Source: Alphaproteobacteria bacterium
GTDB taxonomy: Bacteria > Pseudomonadota > Alphaproteobacteria > UBA9219
Length of the DNA: 64,000 nt
Direction: 5' to 3'
Assembly: GCA_028690155.1 (NCBI GenBank)
Contig: JAQVBU010000001.1
Coordinates: 124,001 to 188,000 of the forward strand
Part shown: positions 8,671-18,268 of the stretch, in pieces
Layout: every line of letters starts with the position of its first letter
Position numbering within the stretch: position 1 is the stretch's first letter
Program-made: the position numbers and the translations under genes
The notes under the pieces: model-generated
The model's database searches: none
What the model saw: the letters and a program-made list of their open reading frames with translations, nothing else
What the model was told of the DNA's origin: nothing

Positions 8671-11600
8671 ATGTTGCGATCTCTCCGTTACACCGTTGAA
8701 TTCATTGCCGCTCTTGTTGGCATCGTGATCGTGTGCGGGCTTTTGTTCGTCTGGAGGATCAGTTCGGCTCCTGTGACCCCGGACTTTTTGGTGGGGCCGC
8801 TTGAAGAGGCCGTCGAGCGCGTTGTTCCAGGCAGCCGCGTTCATTTGGGCAAAGCCCTTTTGACATGGGACGGGGCTGAAAGAGCGTTGGATGTTCGCTT
8901 GGAAGAGGCCACCGTTACCAATGCCGAAGGCGAGGTCATTGCGACGGTTCCTTCGACGGACATGAAAATTAGCCCTTGGGGGCTGCTGTCTTGGCCGTTT
9001 GTCCCCAAAGCCGTGACCATCGACCACCCTCAGATCCGGCTTGATCGGGATAAGGCGGGGACGGTTTCTTTTGGCGGCCGACGCCTTCGTTCCTTGCCGG
9101 AGGAAAGCAAGGACGAGAAGAAGGGCGCGGCCTTGGTCAGTGTGTTGGCCGAGCGGTTTGCCCGCGCCGTTTTTATGAAGCGATTGTCGGTGACGCGGGC
9201 GGTGATCGATGTTCGGGACGAAGAAACGAAAAAGACATGGTCGCTGTCGGTGCCCGAAGTTTTTATCGAGCACAAGACCGGCCCCCTTCTGGACCCCGGT
9301 ATACGTTTTGGGCAGCTTGAAGGGCGGATGCGTATCGCCGTTGTTCAGCCCAAAGAGGATGCCTCGCTCGACGTGCGGTATACGTACGACGCGAAGACGC
9401 AGGAACATCGCGTTTCGTCCGTTTTTGGCAGCGTCATTCCGGCGGATATCGCCGGTGGAAATTTATCGGCGTTGGGCTTCGATGCGCTTGCCGTTGTGGC
9501 GGTGCCGTTGACCGGGACCGTCGATTTTGTTTTTGACAACGCCTTGACGTTGTTGACCGGCAGCATGCACCTTCATGGCGACGAAGGCCATCTGGTGTCC
9601 GAGGCCTTGTGGACCTCGCCGTGTCTAATCAAAAGACTTGACCTCGACGTGCGCTATGACCGGGCCAAGCAGGAGCTGTCGGTTCCTTCCGCGTCAATCG
9701 ATTTTGGAGGTCCTCAACTAACCCTTTCGGTCAAGGGGAAGCAGGCGGCCACGGCGCCGCGTGTTCTCGACTATACGGCGACCGTTGCGCTCGATCAGCT
9801 TCCGATGAATCGGTTCGCCGAGATTTGGCCGAATTCCCTTTTGCCCAATCCGCGCGCGTGGCTCTCAACGAATTTGCGAGAGGGCGTTTTTGAACATGCG
9901 GATATTTCTTTTAAAGGGACGCTGTCGCTCGACGACTGGGCCAACCCGGACGTTCAAGAAGGGCATGGCCGGATCAAAGCCGTGGGCGCGCGCGTAAGCT
10001 ATCTTGATGGCGTCCCTCCTTTGGAGGGCGTTGATGCGTTAGCGACGTTCGACCTGTCCTCGATGGAGATTGCGGTTGCGGGGGGCGGCATCGGCGACCT
10101 TCGGCTGCTTCCTTTCACGATGACGATTTTAGGCCTGTCGGAAGTTGATCAGACCCTCGATCTTCCCTTGCGTGTGGCTGGTCCGCTTCCCGATGTCTTG
10201 ACGCTTTTGAATTACCCCCCCATGGAGTACACAAAAGCGCTGGGGTTGGCGCCGCAGGATCTCGGCGGTCATATCACGGGAACGGTAACCCTTCGCTTTC
10301 CTTTGCTCAACACCCTGAAGGTCAAAGATATCCAGATTCAAGCGACGGCTCAGGCCATCGACCTTCACACCAGCAAGCTTGTTCCCGGCGTTTCGTTAAA
10401 GCGAGGCTCCATGTCTTTGGACTTGGACGGAACTGGTTTTTCGCTCGATGGATTCATCACCGCGGGCCAAACGCCGTTTCGCGTGACGTGGAAGGAATCT
10501 TTTGAGGCGCGAAAAAATCAACCGTTGCGGCGCATCGATATTGTAGGGGCGGTCCGGGACAATCAGTGGGCGGCTTTGGGCGTGGATGCCTTTCAGGGGA
10601 CGAAGGGCCCGATCAACGTTCTTTTGTCGGTGACAAAGCCGTCGAAGAACAAAACGATCCTTGCCGGCACTGTCGATATGACCCCTGCGGCACTGAATGT
10701 TCCGGTTTTGGCGTGGCAGAAACCGGCGCATCTTCCGGCAAAGGCAACGTTTACGGCGACGGTTGTGCCGGGCAAGCCCGTGTCCGTCGCGCCGATCCGT
10801 CTTGAAGGAACCCGCGTGGCGGCCGAAGGTCGAGCGACGCTCTCCGAAGAGGGAAATCGTTTGATGTCGTTCGATTTCGAAACGCTTAACGTCGGGCGGA
10901 CCAACGCCGCGCTTCATTTCGAGCAATCGACAGGGGACAAGGGCGTGTTGCGCTTTGAGGCCAAGGGCGAGTCGTTGGATGTTTCGGGGCTGCGCGGTGG
11001 CAAGGATCTTGAGCGCGATGACCCACGCCCTAAAGAGTACATGTTAAACGTGAACAAGCTCTATGCCGGGGCCGAGGGCTTTATCGGTCAAGCAAACGGC
11101 TTTGCCTCGAGGGACGGAGAAGGGTGGCGGGCCATCAAGCTTCACGGCATGGCTGAAGGCGACGCGCCTCTTAGGCTCGAACTGACCCCACAGGTGGACG
11201 GCACGCGGACTTTTTTGTTGACCAGCGACAACTTCGGCAAGGCGATGAAGGGTCTTGGCTTTACCGACACGATCAAAGGCGGCGTGTTGCGGGTCACGGG
11301 GAAAAGCACTCCCGAAGCGCCGCGAACTGTGGTGGGCGAAGCAAAAATCTCGGCGTTCAAAATCGAGAAGCTCCCGGTTTTGGCCCTTTTGCTAAACGCA
11401 ACGTCGCCGTTCGGCTTTTCGGACCTTCTTTCCGACAGCGCATCGTTCAGCCGCTTTAAAAGCGCGTTCACATGGAAGGGCGACTCCATAACGCTCAAGC
11501 ATGCGCACGCGGCCGGATCGGCTTTTGGCATAAATATAGACGGTAAGGTCGATATGAATTCCGGATCGGCGGCGTTAGAAGGCACCCTTGTTCCCTTTAG

Positions 11601-11817
11601 CGTCGTGAACGACATTTTGAACGCCATTCCGCTGATTGGCGATTTATTGACGGGCGGCGAAGATCAGGGCGTCTTGGCGGTTGCCTACGAAATCAACGGA
11701 ACGCTGGCCTCGCCTCAGGTTTCCGTTAATCCGGTTTCTCTTCTGACGCCCGGCTTTATCCGGAATCTTTTCTTCCAAGGCGATGACGACGAAGACAGCG
11801 ATGATGACGACGATTAA
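8671..11817 (+). CDS. AsmA/YhdP-like inner-membrane protein (DUF3971, AsmA C-terminal region)
   Basis: A 1048-residue protein with one N-terminal signal-anchor helix (about residues 9-28) and then a long beta-rich periplasmic region. The middle has the DUF3971-type stretch (PNPRAWLSTNLREG, then the LGGHITGTVTLRFPLL region). The C-terminal AsmA-like part ends with NPVSLLTPGF. Such proteins belong to the bridge-like family (AsmA, TamB, YhdP) thought to move phospholipids between inner and outer membranes. The very end is an acidic run (GDDDEDSDDDDD). It is divergent from sua5 (123-bp gap) and followed 12 bases later by the Atp12 gene. mlaA, another lipid-asymmetry gene, lies close by. Confidence 0.85.
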   Translation: MLRSLRYTVEFIAALVGIVIVCGLLFVWRISSAPVTPDFLVGPLEEAVERVVPGSRVHLGKALLTWDGAERALDVRLEEATVTNAEGEVIATVPSTDMKISPWGLLSWPFVPKAVTIDHPQIRLDRDKAGTVSFGGRRLRSLPEESKDEKKGAALVSVLAERFARAVFMKRLSVTRAVIDVRDEETKKTWSLSVPEVFIEHKTGPLLDPGIRFGQLEGRMRIAVVQPKEDASLDVRYTYDAKTQEHRVSSVFGSVIPADIAGGNLSALGFDALAVVAVPLTGTVDFVFDNALTLLTGSMHLHGDEGHLVSEALWTSPCLIKRLDLDVRYDRAKQELSVPSASIDFGGPQLTLSVKGKQAATAPRVLDYTATVALDQLPMNRFAEIWPNSLLPNPRAWLSTNLREGVFEHADISFKGTLSLDDWANPDVQEGHGRIKAVGARVSYLDGVPPLEGVDALATFDLSSMEIAVAGGGIGDLRLLPFTMTILGLSEVDQTLDLPLRVAGPLPDVLTLLNYPPMEYTKALGLAPQDLGGHITGTVTLRFPLLNTLKVKDIQIQATAQAIDLHTSKLVPGVSLKRGSMSLDLDGTGFSLDGFITAGQTPFRVTWKESFEARKNQPLRRIDIVGAVRDNQWAALGVDAFQGTKGPINVLLSVTKPSKNKTILAGTVDMTPAALNVPVLAWQKPAHLPAKATFTATVVPGKPVSVAPIRLEGTRVAAEGRATLSEEGNRLMSFDFETLNVGRTNAALHFEQSTGDKGVLRFEAKGESLDVSGLRGGKDLERDDPRPKEYMLNVNKLYAGAEGFIGQANGFASRDGEGWRAIKLHGMAEGDAPLRLELTPQVDGTRTFLLTSDNFGKAMKGLGFTDTIKGGVLRVTGKSTPEAPRTVVGEAKISAFKIEKLPVLALLLNATSPFGFSDLLSDSASFSRFKSAFTWKGDSITLKHAHAAGSAFGINIDGKVDMNSGSAALEGTLVPFSVVNDILNAIPLIGDLLTGGEDQGVLAVAYEINGTLASPQVSVNPVSLLTPGFIRNLFFQGDDDEDSDDDDD

Positions 11818-11829
11818 GAGGGGCGGCCT

Positions 11830-12537
11830 ATGACAGCGCAGGCGGACGTTTTTTCCATTTTAGCCGATAGGGGCGGTTTCGGAATTTTAAAAAACGGCAT
11901 TCTTTTGAAAACGCCGCGTAGGAATTCCCTTACGGTCCCGTCTTCGGCCTTGGCCCATGCCGTGGTGCATGAATTCACGCAGCAGGGCGATAAGAAAGAT
12001 CTTCGCGCGATGCCGTTGACCCAGATGGCGTTGACGACCCTTGACGTGACGACGGAGTCTTTTACGGAGTGCGTCGAGGACATCATGCGCTACGGCAAGG
12101 CGGAGCTTGTGTGCCAGCGCGCCACGGATCCGGCTGCGTTGATCGAAGAACAAAACAAGGTTTGGCAGCCGTATCTCGACTGGTGCGCTGCGGCGTTTGG
12201 GGCGAATCTTTGTACGGGAAGCGGCATTCTTCCCGTTGCTCAAGACCCGAAGGCTTTGGCCGCGCTTCGTCTTGTCGTTGCGGCCCAAGACCCCTTCTTG
12301 CTTACCGGGCTTAAGGAAGCGTGCCACACGTTCGGTTCCCTTGTTTTGGGCTTGGCGTTGTTGAAAGGAAAGGCCTCGGCGGCCGAGGCCTTTGAGGCCG
12401 CCGAACTCGACGCCCTGTGGCAGCTTAAGCAGTGGGGCGACGACGAGGCGGCGCAGAAACGCTTAGCCGCCGTTAGAAAAGATGCCGATTTGTGCGCGTC
12501 GTGGTTTGCCCTTTTACAGGGCGCCGCCGTTCCGTAA
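11830..12537 (+). CDS. ATP12-family F1-ATPase assembly chaperone
   Basis: The 235-residue protein matches the Atp12 family of mitochondria and Alphaproteobacteria, which binds the free F1 alpha subunit during assembly. Supporting segments are the N-terminal LKNGILLKTPRRNSLTVPS, the MPLTQMALTTLD stretch, the RATDPAALIEEQNKVWQPYLDW helix, and GSLVLGLALLKGKASAAEAFEAAELDALWQLKQWG near the end. An SD-like AGAGGGG precedes ATG 11830. It is only 12 bases from the AsmA-like gene, suggesting co-transcription. No atp operon gene is in the window. Confidence 0.9.
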   Translation: MTAQADVFSILADRGGFGILKNGILLKTPRRNSLTVPSSALAHAVVHEFTQQGDKKDLRAMPLTQMALTTLDVTTESFTECVEDIMRYGKAELVCQRATDPAALIEEQNKVWQPYLDWCAAAFGANLCTGSGILPVAQDPKALAALRLVVAAQDPFLLTGLKEACHTFGSLVLGLALLKGKASAAEAFEAAELDALWQLKQWGDDEAAQKRLAAVRKDADLCASWFALLQGAAVP

Positions 12538-12548
12538 AAGCATCGCGC

Positions 12549-12625
12549 AGGTGCCACTAGAGCCGATCGCGTGAATCGGCTCGATCATCTTGAAAAACGC
12601 CAACCTGGCCGAAAAGGCGCTAGTC
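12549..12625. repeat. Intergenic hairpin repeat, copy A
   Basis: Between the atp12 and mlaA stops. It contains the near-palindrome GAGCCGAT...AATCGGCTC and the pieces CACTAGAGCCGAT and AAAAGGCGCTAG. The 16-mer TCGCGTGAATCGGCTC occurs exactly, in reverse complement, in copy B (20.5 kb). Copy C (35.9 kb) carries the CTAGAGCCGATT piece. It may act as a bidirectional terminator here. Confidence 0.6.
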
Positions 12626-13426
12626 TTCATCCTCAAAATTGAACATGGGCGTTGTGTCCACAGGTTTCAGTCCCAGCTGCTTGTTGCGGTACTGGCGATA
12701 GACGCTGCGCATTTCGGCATAGAAGTCCAAGGATCCGGCCCGCAGCGCGTCGTAGCTGTCAAGCGCCTGCTCGCGCCGCGACAGACCCGAGACGGCGAAG
12801 CTGGTAATCAGGTAAGTGTCGCGCGCTTCGCTGCCATCCAAGGCGATGATGTAGGGCCACGGCGAGGCCACGGTATCGACGCCAAGGCCGATGGCGTCGC
12901 GAACGTTCGATGGGCCAAACAACGGCAAAACAAGGTACGGCCCGCTTCCGACGCCCCAAACAGAGAGCGTTTGACCGAAGTCGCCGGCTTGTTTTTCCAG
13001 GCCCCAGTCATTGGCGACTTCAAACATGCCGCCCACGCCGACCGTCGAGTTGACGACCAAGCGGCTCAATGTGACTCCGGCGCTAGAGACCTCTCCTTGC
13101 AACAGGTTGTTGGCAAAGACGACCGGCTCGCCCATGTTGGCCAGAATATTGGCGACCCGGTCGCGAACGAAATCGGGCAACAGGAAGCGATACACTTCAG
13201 CCAACGGCTTAATCAAAAGCCAATCCATGACATCGTTGACTTCGAAAATAGCGCGGTTGACGGGCTCAAAAGGATCGTTGTCGTCCAGCGCGGCCGCTTC
13301 ATAGGAGTCGCTTTGGCGCGCGTTTTGTGCCTGAGCTTCAGGAGATTGTGGAACGTCGGCGCAAGCAGACAGATACAGAGGCAGGCCCAAAAAGGCGATC
13401 GCGAAAACAAGACGAAGAAAGGGCAT
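12620..13426 (-). CDS. mlaA: MlaA (VacJ) family outer-membrane lipoprotein
   Basis: MlaA extracts mislocalised phospholipids from the outer leaflet of the outer membrane for retrograde transport. The N-terminus is a lipoprotein signal with lipobox LSAC (Cys at about residue 24). The MlaA domain shows NDPFEPVNRAIFEVND, then FVRDRVANILANMGEPVVFANNLLQG, and the characteristic GVGSGPYLVLPLFGPSNVRDAIG. The start at ATG 13426 (AGAG 8-12 bases upstream) is preferred over a TTG two codons earlier. It lies immediately downstream of the HpnN-type RND exporter on the same strand, a common pairing in Alphaproteobacteria, although other mla genes are absent here. Confidence 0.93.
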   Translation of the reverse strand: MPFLRLVFAIAFLGLPLYLSACADVPQSPEAQAQNARQSDSYEAAALDDNDPFEPVNRAIFEVNDVMDWLLIKPLAEVYRFLLPDFVRDRVANILANMGEPVVFANNLLQGEVSSAGVTLSRLVVNSTVGVGGMFEVANDWGLEKQAGDFGQTLSVWGVGSGPYLVLPLFGPSNVRDAIGLGVDTVASPWPYIIALDGSEARDTYLITSFAVSGLSRREQALDSYDALRAGSLDFYAEMRSVYRQYRNKQLGLKPVDTTPMFNFEDED

Positions 13427-13469
13427 GGTCAATCTCTAAAAGACAAAACAAAGATCCGTCGGATGTTCT

Positions 13470-16070
13470 CTAGGGCAACGTATCTTTTTTATGAAAACAG
13501 CACAAGAGAGGAAGCACAAGAAATGTGCAGAGCAGACAATATAGCAGGGCAATCGTTAATATTTTCCCCATACCGAAGGTGCCGGGGTGGGAAGAGAAGC
13601 ATAGGGAGGAAAAAGCGACTAACACTGTGGCCGCGCTGAAAAAAACGGCCCTTGCCATGCTGGATTGAAGAAAATCCCGCCGACCCTGACGGTTGAAAAA
13701 AACGACGTAGACGGCATAAGAAACCCCCACGCTGAACAAAAGGGGCAACGCGATGATGTTGGCAAAGTTCAGGGGCGTACCGGATAGGGCCAAAGTGGCC
13801 AGCGTCAGGATGCCTGCAAGGACAAGCGGAAGAAGCATCAAAACGACATCGCGGGCGCGCCGAAGAACAAGAAAGGAAAGAAGCGCGATCGAGGCCACAC
13901 CATAGATTCCGGCCTGAATGAACGCGCGGGTGATGGTGCGTCCGGATTCGCGGATAGAGACGCTTGACCCCGAGGCCTCGGGAGCGACCGCTTGGACGGC
14001 GTCGATAAATCGGTTCAGCATTGCCGTTTCTCGCGGGTCGTTGCTGGCGCCGCGTTTAGGAAAAACCTCCACCAGATAGCGGCCGTCTTCGGTGACCCAG
14101 TCGCGTTTCAGTTCGGCTGGGATGTCCGAAAGGGCCACGGGCTTAGCGTCTAACAGGTTTCGTATATCGTCATATTTTGCCTGAAGGGGCTGGACAAGGG
14201 CCTCTTCGGCTTTTTTCCGGGTCTCGATCAATGGACTTTCGGCCAGGGCCGTCAGGGCCCTCGCCAAGGCCGTGGCTTCGGGAAGATTTTCGTGAAGGAC
14301 CCGCATGGCGTCGGCGGCCTTGAGCAACGATTGACGGACCTCCGCGTCGTCCGGAGCTTTTTTGCGGGGCAACGCGAATGTCGGGGCGAGAAGTGTGCGC
14401 GTGTCCGCAATCATCGCCAATTTTTCGTCCTGATTATCCGGAATGAAGCTTTCGATCGTCATGGTATGATCGACTTCATTCAGGCCGCTGAGCTTTTCCG
14501 CCAAAGCACGGGCGTTTTCGAACGAGGAAGCTAGGATTTGCGCGGCATAAGCGTCCGAGTCCGGGTCCTTCAACGCTTCCAGCATCGTGGCGACGGATTC
14601 CGTTTCCGGGTTTTTCAGATTCAAGGGATCAAAATCGAAACGGACATGGAACGCGGCGACGAACGCGGCCCCAGCCAGAAGCGCGACAGGAAGAAGAAGG
14701 ACGCGGCCTTTTTGGGTCAAAAAGGTATTAAGCGGCGCGAGAAAAGAGAAGCCAATGGCTTCATTTTCAGCCGGCGGTTTAAACAGGGTCATTAAGGCGG
14801 GAAGGAATGTCACGTTCAGGATCAAGGCGATGATCATGCCGGCGCCCGCGATCAGGCCGAGTTCGGAGAGGCCTCGATAATCGGTCGGAATGAACGAAAA
14901 AAAGCCCAAAGCGGTGCTGCCTGCCGCCATGGCTAAGGGCGCTGCGATGACGTTCACCGTCTGGCGTAACGCTTTGGCGTGGTCGGGCTCGCGGCTGCGC
15001 TCGTCGCGGTAACGGACGCCAAACTGGATGCCGAAATCGACGGCAATGCCAATGAACATGACGGCAAAAGCGACCGAAATCAGGTTCAGCGAACCCACCG
15101 TAACGATGGCAAACGCGGTCGAGACAATCAGGCCCACAAAGAGCGTCAACGCGATGGGCACCACAATGCGGAGCGACCGCAACGCCAGAAGAAGAAGGCC
15201 CAGAACGAGCACGCCGCACAGGAGGGTCGCCGCCGCGGCCCCTTCGGCCACGCTGGCAAATTCATCGTCGCTCAAGGGAACGGCGCCGGTCAAGCGGACG
15301 CGCACGCCGTTCTGTGGGGTCAGCGCCAAGGACCGGGCCGTCTCGCGGACAAAAGCCGAGGCTTCGGCGCCGGGTTGAAGGGCGGAGTAATCCAAAAGGG
15401 GTTTGGCGATGATATAACGGCGTTTTTCTCTGGCGGCAAACGGGGAGTCATCGGAGGATGGCATCATGGCTTGAACGTCAAGGGCCCGATAGGACCCGTC
15501 CAAGGTCGCGTCAAGGACGCGGGTGATTTCCTTTAACGAGGGGGCAAGAACGTCCGGCTCCAAAGCCCCGGCCTGAACGCCCTGAGCCATGGATCCCAAC
15601 ATGGCCGAGAAGCCGCGCAACGTCGGGTCGGAAGCCATCATGCCCCACAACGGTTGCGCGCGGGCGATGGACTCAAGCGTTTCGGCCAACGTTTCTTCGG
15701 GCAGGAATAAAAGGCCTTCGGTCCGGAAAAAGGGCAACGCGTCGGGCCGCGAAACCTCGGAAAAAAGGCGGGTGTTTTCGCGCAAGGCCGTCGCCAGAGC
15801 CGCAGCGGCGCGTTCGGCCTCAAAGGAGGTTTGCCCGTCGATGACGACCACCAGCGTATCGACCTTTTGTGGAAACGCGTCATCAAGAGCTTTTTCCCGT
15901 TGCCGCCAATCAAGATCTTGGGAAAGAAGCTGGTTGATGTCGGTGTTGATGGCGATGTGGCGGACCACATAGACGCCGAGGCCGCAAGAGAGGACAAGGA
16001 CGCTCAAGACGAGGGCAAGCGCATGTTTGCGGCTTTGCTCCACAAGAGCCATGAAAAAAGAGGTGAGCAT
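13470..16070 (-). CDS. hpnN: HpnN-type RND/MMPL family transporter
   Basis: An 866-residue RND protein with two repeats: one TM helix, a large periplasmic loop, then five more TM helices, twice. The NTDINQLLSQDLDWRQRE start, the GIAVDFGIQFGVRYRDE motif in TM4 of the first repeat and LFSVGVSYAVYVVFF in the second match HpnN, the exporter that moves hopanoids to the outer membrane. The start at ATG 16070 gives the usual short cytoplasmic N-terminus; an ATG 18 bases inside is possible. The stretch further upstream in frame overlaps tRNA-Pro and is not coding. mlaA follows 43 bases later. No hopanoid synthesis gene is visible, so the substrate is inferred. Confidence 0.82.
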   Translation of the reverse strand: MLTSFFMALVEQSRKHALALVLSVLVLSCGLGVYVVRHIAINTDINQLLSQDLDWRQREKALDDAFPQKVDTLVVVIDGQTSFEAERAAAALATALRENTRLFSEVSRPDALPFFRTEGLLFLPEETLAETLESIARAQPLWGMMASDPTLRGFSAMLGSMAQGVQAGALEPDVLAPSLKEITRVLDATLDGSYRALDVQAMMPSSDDSPFAAREKRRYIIAKPLLDYSALQPGAEASAFVRETARSLALTPQNGVRVRLTGAVPLSDDEFASVAEGAAAATLLCGVLVLGLLLLALRSLRIVVPIALTLFVGLIVSTAFAIVTVGSLNLISVAFAVMFIGIAVDFGIQFGVRYRDERSREPDHAKALRQTVNVIAAPLAMAAGSTALGFFSFIPTDYRGLSELGLIAGAGMIIALILNVTFLPALMTLFKPPAENEAIGFSFLAPLNTFLTQKGRVLLLPVALLAGAAFVAAFHVRFDFDPLNLKNPETESVATMLEALKDPDSDAYAAQILASSFENARALAEKLSGLNEVDHTMTIESFIPDNQDEKLAMIADTRTLLAPTFALPRKKAPDDAEVRQSLLKAADAMRVLHENLPEATALARALTALAESPLIETRKKAEEALVQPLQAKYDDIRNLLDAKPVALSDIPAELKRDWVTEDGRYLVEVFPKRGASNDPRETAMLNRFIDAVQAVAPEASGSSVSIRESGRTITRAFIQAGIYGVASIALLSFLVLRRARDVVLMLLPLVLAGILTLATLALSGTPLNFANIIALPLLFSVGVSYAVYVVFFNRQGRRDFLQSSMARAVFFSAATVLVAFSSLCFSSHPGTFGMGKILTIALLYCLLCTFLVLPLLCCFHKKDTLP

Positions 16071-16187
16071 GGGCTCAAAATACTCCGAAAAAGAGCCAAC
16101 GGAAGCCGGAAAAAGCGGGGTAACACGAATACGTTTGCAAAAACAAGGTCTTTTGACTATCCCTGTCCAAGTCGGCACTATCCAAGT

Positions 16188-16249
<62 letters not shown>

Positions 16250-16264
<15 letters not shown>

Positions 16265-17401
16265 CCGGCGAAGCCGTCGCGGGCATTTGTTTCTTCTGCG
16301 GAATCCAGGAAGGATTTTCTCTCCCCTCATGCCGCTATTGTCGTGCGCTAACGCTCGTGAAGCAGCCGCCTACATAAGGGGAAAAGTTGTGAAGCCTTAC
16401 GGGGTGCCAGCGAAGAGTTTGTCTGACTGGCTCGTGATGTCTTTTTGATCTCAAGGCGTTGCTTCCGGATAAGTTTGGGAGAAAGGCCTGCCTTAAGCGT
16501 CATAGGGTTAGCCCCACGTTCCCGGAAGAAGAGGGAAGACAGGGCCTCTCCACGGCGACTTCGGATGACGGAGCTGTACGGCTGAAGCCGGGAATAAGGC
16601 CTCTTGAAAGGGCGCTTACCGTTCTTTCAAAGAGATCCATTACGTTGTCGCGCATGTCCGCGCTGAGTTTTCCAGAGATAAAGACCTCTTTCATATAGTC
16701 TTGCATCTCCTTTTTTGTAAGCTGCTCAGGCTGTTTCTCCTTGAGAAACGAAAACGCTTTTTTATAGCCCCAAGCGAAACTGGCATCTAATTCTAGGTAG
16801 ATACTCTGATCGCGTCCTTTTTCTTCGATCACGTTTTCATGATATCCGCTGGCTTTTTGTAAGACCTTGAAGAAAAAATCTACCCCTTGTTTGTTTTGAA
16901 GGCCGAGCTCATCAGAAGAAGGCATGCTCTTTCCTTTTAAATTTTTTAAATTTTGAATTACGACAAGATAAAAATTATGGCGTAAAGCTTACCTTTTTTT
17001 GATTAACATCCCCTTAATTGCAAGGACTGGCGAAGTCGGGTTAACGAGGAAGGATCCCAGATAGGCAGGAGTTCAGGCGGCTAATTTTTTCGGGCATTGA
17101 CGCTTTTCTTATCTTTGGCGGGGGCGGACATAAAAGCTGTATGAGATTCTGCCGTGCCTCGCGACACTTTTTGAAATCGTGTCTCATTCAAAGAAATTAT
17201 AGTCGGAGAGCTCGTTGCTTATAGCGTCCCGGACTTTTGCTGAATCGGCGTTTCTCTAAGGCCTCTTTCTGTCGAGAGGAACCAGCTGGGCATTCAAGCC
17301 TTGTTTTGGTAGGCTTTGGGTACAGTTGGGATATCTGAAAATTGTTGTTGAAAGAGAACAAGGGAAGCCCTTGACTGTGATCATTGTCTCCCCGACCACC
17401 G
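16250..17401. mobile_element. Small tRNA-Pro-integrated element (remnant or satellite), flanked by 18-bp direct repeats
   Basis: The 18-mer TTGTCTCCCCGACCACCG occurs at the tRNA-Pro 3' end (16250-16267) and again at 17384-17401, the classic footprint of a tyrosine-integrase insertion that rebuilds the tRNA. Between them are 1.1 kb holding one 141-codon minus-strand ORF and about 450 bases (16,930-17,383) in which I see no gene. No integrase is present, so this is a deletion remnant or a satellite moved in trans. Confidence 0.7.
16500..16925 (-). CDS. Hypothetical protein inside the tRNA-Pro insertion
   Basis: A 141-residue soluble protein that I do not recognise. ATG 16925 is preceded by AAAGGAAAGAGC, a good ribosome binding site. 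The first ~105 residues look like a real helical protein (VDFFFKVLQKASGYHENVI, WGYKKAFSFLKEKQPEQLTKKEMQDYMKEVF). The last ~35 residues are Pro/Ser/Arg-rich and lack structure-like character, so the true protein may have been truncated and now read into foreign DNA. It is lower in GC than the flanking chromosome, consistent with its position inside a transferred element. Confidence 0.5.
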   Translation of the reverse strand: MPSSDELGLQNKQGVDFFFKVLQKASGYHENVIEEKGRDQSIYLELDASFAWGYKKAFSFLKEKQPEQLTKKEMQDYMKEVFISGKLSADMRDNVMDLFERTVSALSRGLIPGFSRTAPSSEVAVERPCLPSSSGNVGLTL

Positions 17402-17474
17402 ACCTAGGGATGAGGGCTCTTTTTTTCGATGAGATGTTTCCGACTTTTTGGTTTTTGGAACCCAAGGGATTTTT

Positions 17475-18200
17475 ATGGCGGAAGCGTTTAGAAAAATCGT
17501 CGTTTTAACCGGGGCCGGGATTTCGGCGGAATCGGGCGTGCCGGTGTTTCGCGGGCCCGACGGTCTGTGGCACGGAAGGCGGGTCGAAGATGTGGCCACG
17601 CATGAAGCGTTGGCGCGGGATTTTTGGGGGGTAAACGGGTTTTTTAACGAGCTGCGCCGCTTCGTGCAGGACGTCTCGCCCAACCCGGCGCACAGGGCGC
17701 TGAAAAAGCTGGAAGAAACGTGCGGCGATGACCTTCTCATTGTGACGCAGAACGTTGACCCTCTGCACAAAAAAGCCGGAAACAAAAATGTTTTGCCCAT
17801 GCACGGCGAGCTGCAAAGCGCGTTGTGTTGTTCCTGCAATCGAAGACACCCTTTTTTCGGCGATATTCTGCCGCAAACGGTTTGCCCTTTTTGTCGCGAA
17901 GAAGGGGCGCTCAGGCCCGATATCGTTCTGTTCAGCGAGATGCCGTACTTTATGGATACGATTTACGAGGCGCTTGCAGAATGCGATCTTTTTATCGCAG
18001 TGGGCACATCGGGGTTCGTTTATCCGGCCGCCGGGTTTGTGGACGTTGCCGTAAGGGCGGGCGCGCATGCCATCGAAGTCAACCTCGCCGAAACCCAGCG
18101 CTCGCCCGCTTTCCACGAAAAGCGTACGGGGCCAGCCGGGACCGTCCTGCCGCAATTGGTGGACGAGCTTCTTGAGCAAAGAGCCTTGCGCGGCGGCTGA
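17475..18200 (+). CDS. cobB: NAD-dependent protein deacylase, sirtuin (CobB-like)
   Basis: The 241-residue Sir2 protein removes acyl groups from lysines using NAD+. It has the NAD-binding GAGISAESGVPVFRG loop, TQNVD, the catalytic His in LPMHGE (about residue 110), paired zinc cysteines (CxxC near 118-121 and 137-140), and GTSGFVYPAA. ATG 17475 is chosen because AAGGG precedes it and it fits the family N-terminus. The segment where E. coli CobB has the acyl-selecting Tyr and Arg (FYNARR) reads FFNELRR, so both residues may be replaced; this would favour deacetylation over desuccinylation. It begins just beyond the right repeat of the tRNA-Pro insertion. Confidence 0.92.
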   Translation: MAEAFRKIVVLTGAGISAESGVPVFRGPDGLWHGRRVEDVATHEALARDFWGVNGFFNELRRFVQDVSPNPAHRALKKLEETCGDDLLIVTQNVDPLHKKAGNKNVLPMHGELQSALCCSCNRRHPFFGDILPQTVCPFCREEGALRPDIVLFSEMPYFMDTIYEALAECDLFIAVGTSGFVYPAAGFVDVAVRAGAHAIEVNLAETQRSPAFHEKRTGPAGTVLPQLVDELLEQRALRGG

Positions 18201-18268
18201 AAGGCTGGGTGGAAAAAACAAGGCACTCGTGGTACGTTTCCCTTTCAAGAAAGCGAAAGGAGGCCATT

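Noticed and set aside
8548..9408. Long upstream extension of the sua5 frame
   Set aside because: It overlaps the well-supported AsmA-like gene on the other strand and lies before the conserved Sua5 N-terminus.
12590..13639. 349-codon plus-strand frame
   Set aside because: Antisense shadow of mlaA and the end of hpnN; the minus-strand proteins have clear family motifs.
16320..16620. Possible group II intron, tmRNA or SRP RNA in the tRNA-Pro insertion
   Set aside because: Hairpins are present, but I find no domain V, tag reading frame or SRP loop signature.
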